Shown here piece by piece: positions 63,219-64,000 of a DNA stretch of 64,000 nt (position 1 is the first letter of the stretch; each line of letters begins with the position of its first letter). Under the pieces are notes generated by a model. That model did no database searches. It saw only the letters and a list, made by a program, of their open reading frames with translations, and had not been told where the DNA came from. The DNA is from Bemisia tabaci (taxonomy: Eukaryota; Arthropoda; Insecta; Hemiptera; Aleyrodidae), in the NCBI RefSeq assembly GCF_918797505.1, contig NC_092797.1:49698157-49762156 (forward strand), written 5' to 3'. Made by a program: the position numbers and the translations under genes.

Positions 63219-64000
63219 GTAAGTACCAGTTCAAGTACTCTAACTGTCGTTATAATTGTGTTTTGGCAACAGGTTGGCCCCTTCTCCCCAGATCCAGCCA
63301 CTATTGTTGCGATGATATTTGCCAATATTAATGGTCTGCTCCTACATTAAACACCATTAAATCAAATCCGTGACTGTTCTCGTCTCATAGAATCACACCC
63401 TTGTGTTCTTATCAGTGCCCGTACTGTATATGAAACATGGACACAAATGTGAGGTTTTAAGTCTGTCGAAATTGCGTCTCCTTCGGACGACAATGCATCG
63501 TTGGGTCCATTTTCATGCTTGAGGAAATGCTACCTAATTTAGTGCAACATGATCGGAGTGCATTGCTGGATGGCGATTCTGACATCCTTTGACGCCATCA
63601 GTTTTGTAACACCATTCAGAGTTCCTATGTGCCGTAAAAATGAAAAACAGTCCCTGAGTAATGAGTGGGAATGTTTCTGAAGCGACATGAACTCGGATGA
63701 TGAAATGTTATTTGATATCATATCCTGTCGTAAGATTATCATCCTCAAGGAGAATATCTGTGGCGTCGAGTCTGGCCTTAAGTAGGTGCTTACTTAGTTG
63801 TGATGCGCAATGGATTTTTTCATTTTGGGATATTAGATACTTATTTTCAGGCTTTCGTGTTATCCCTGAACCTTTCCATCTCATTCTATACGGTGATCAT
63901 TTCTAATGCGCTTTTCATTTTATCAGGGTATGAAAATAAGTATTTCGTTGCTTGAATCGCTGTTAATTCACAGTTTTACCACACACTGAATTTTGAATTT
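63219..64000 (+). other. rl: First intron of the MAP kinase gene (incomplete)
   Basis: Opens with gtaagt. No further kinase exon is visible up to the window end; small open frames on both strands lack any family signature. Confidence 0.6.

Noticed and set aside
1..64000. tRNA or rRNA genes
   Set aside because: No cloverleaf with A- and B-box sequence and no rRNA-like block was found by eye; a tRNAscan run would be decisive.

Overview
The window is eukaryotic and almost certainly from an insect. Coding exons are short or very long islands separated by large A/T-rich introns with GT..AG borders, and most of the remaining DNA is small terminal-inverted-repeat (TIR) elements. No bacterial, organellar or viral gene organisation is seen. 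The dense mix of MITE-like fold-backs and the protein similarities point to an insect, possibly a hemipteran such as a whitefly, but the species assignment is inference.

One gene dominates. From about 20.9 kb to 59.2 kb on the + strand lies a CLIP-170/CLIP-190 family microtubule plus-end tracking protein. I could chain 16 exons whose reading phases all agree, giving about 1,891 residues with only the extreme N-terminus missing. In order it has a Ser/Arg-rich N-terminal region, two CAP-Gly domains, a Ser/Pro/basic linker, about 1,450 residues of coiled coil carried mainly on two giant exons (47291..48935 and 51147..53065), two C-terminal CCHC zinc knuckles and a C-terminal acidic/aromatic tail ending DETY. 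An extra exon at 53643..53790 fits the same splice phase as the normal next exon but ends in a stop. It would make an isoform of about 1,735 residues without zinc knuckles or tail.

A second gene starts at 63094 on the + strand: the first coding exon of an ERK-type MAP kinase (rolled/MAPK1), up to the glycine-rich ATP-binding loop. The rest runs off the window.

Positions 1 to 20.9 kb hold no convincing coding exon. They contain a graveyard of TIR elements, several nested in one another and some with clean target-site duplications: a hAT-like MITE with 8-bp duplications, a GATTGCATTTTGC-type MITE with about 6-bp duplications, and a CTGCCGTGCTAAGG-type fold-back with 4-bp duplications. The CLIP introns carry further elements: a piggyBac-like TTAA/CCCTAG element, a TCGATCGA-rich element with a 9-bp duplication, a 593-bp element rich in TCAGGGAAAA, and a 120-bp tandem repeat. 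Introns between the CLIP exons and the 3.9 kb between the two genes otherwise show no RNA gene, CRISPR array or further recognisable protein gene.
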